Below are positions 63,870 to 64,000 of a stretch of DNA of 64,000 nucleotides, piece after piece. How positions within the stretch are numbered: position 1 is the first letter of the stretch; each line of letters begins with the position of its first letter. Source of the DNA: Ruegeria sp. HKCCD7303 (GTDB lineage Bacteria; Pseudomonadota; Alphaproteobacteria; Rhodobacterales; Rhodobacteraceae); assembly GCF_013111185.1 (NCBI RefSeq), contig NZ_WVRE01000010.1, positions 62,001 through 126,000 of the forward strand, read 5' to 3'. The translations under genes and the position numbers were made by a program. The notes beneath the pieces are model-generated. The model did no database searches. It saw only the letters and a list, made by a program, of their open reading frames with translations, and was not told where the DNA came from.

Positions 63870-64000
63870 ATGTTGCGAATTCTGACCCTGATTACCGGAT
63901 TGGCCCTGATGGGCGCATGTACGCAGACCCAGGTTTATGAACCGCCTGAGTCGTTGGGGGAATTCAAACTGCGCGTAAACTATGCCTTTGCGGACAAAGC
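63870..64000 (+). CDS. Lipoprotein, N-terminal part only
   Basis: The frame starts MLRILTLITGLALMGACTQT and runs off the right edge after about 43 residues. GAC after a hydrophobic stretch is a good lipobox, so an outer-membrane or periplasmic lipoprotein is expected. The visible mature part (QVYEPPESLGEFKLRVNY) is too short to assign. Follows parC on the same strand at a distance of about 100 bp. Confidence 0.6.
   Translation, partial: MLRILTLITGLALMGACTQTQVYEPPESLGEFKLRVNYAFADK

Overview
The window looks like a chromosomal segment of a marine Roseobacter-group alphaproteobacterium (Rhodobacteraceae, Ruegeria-like). I base this on gene content and order, not on a database search: a split ATP synthase operon (atpI-B-E-B'-F without the F1 genes), a ChvI-ChvG-HprK-RapZ-EIIA-HPr run, methylsuccinyl-CoA dehydrogenase of the ethylmalonyl-CoA pathway, DUF1491 next to era, DUF2062 between spoT and pdxJ, and many GTG/TTG starts with 4-bp stop/start overlaps. 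GC content looks moderately high and even. I see no rRNA, no tRNA I can support, no CRISPR array, no insertion sequence and no prophage.

Layout. 1-4.1 kb: the end of an Asp/Glu racemase gene, azoreductase facing a LysR regulator, a DMT permease, uspA behind an FNR-like box, an ArsR regulator and a decayed LysR gene. 4.2-6.9 kb: the Fo operon, closed by a terminator. 7-10.5 kb: a putative glycosyltransferase, and a GntR regulator facing an aminotransferase across a 19-bp palindrome. 10.6-20.2 kb: smc, small secreted proteins, thioesterase, lytic transglycosylase, cobD-cobC, a one-domain response regulator behind a CtrA-type box, and glutathionyl-hydroquinone reductase. 20.3-30.2 kb: a PatB/MalY-like lyase, def, a degenerate second def, fmt, two small membrane proteins, an arginase-family enzyme, a ClpP-like lipoprotein, TRIC channel, rnhA, methyltransferase, DUF3429, ispH, an NYN protein and folK. 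30.2-42.5 kb: rpoZ-spoT-DUF2062-pdxJ-LysE-acpS-lepB-rnc, then era-DUF1491 and recO. This housekeeping order is interrupted by a GNAT gene, a Tat-exported multicopper oxidase, a SemiSWEET-like protein, a VOC protein and a small hypothetical gene. 42.5-49.2 kb: two envelope lipoproteins, mcd, a TauE/SafE gene broken by one stop codon, a membrane protein with a winged-helix regulator, a candidate small RNA and pckA. 49.5-55 kb: chvI-chvG-hprK-rapZ-EIIA-ptsH-plsC. 55-64 kb: 3-hydroxybutyryl-CoA dehydrogenase, a DUF6473-like gene, etfB-etfA, cobalamin adenosyltransferase, HIG1 protein, SDR, SH3 protein, parC and the start of a lipoprotein gene.

How the genes fit together. Mcd, EtfAB, 3-hydroxybutyryl-CoA dehydrogenase, cobD/cobC, the cobalamin adenosyltransferase and PckA are scattered, but all serve growth on C2/C4 acids: CoA-ester oxidation, electron transfer to ETF, B12 cofactor for mutases, and gluconeogenesis. 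The ChvGI-HprK-RapZ-PTS block joins envelope/acid sensing to a PTS-type phosphorelay with no sugar transporter in view. The strongest points for a second look are the pseudo-deformylase between def and fmt, the promoter-plus-orphan-terminator pair at 47.28-47.42 kb, the CtrA box before the mini response regulator, the regulatory palindromes (GntR, mcd), and the two recently decayed genes. I found no clear, wholly new multi-gene system.
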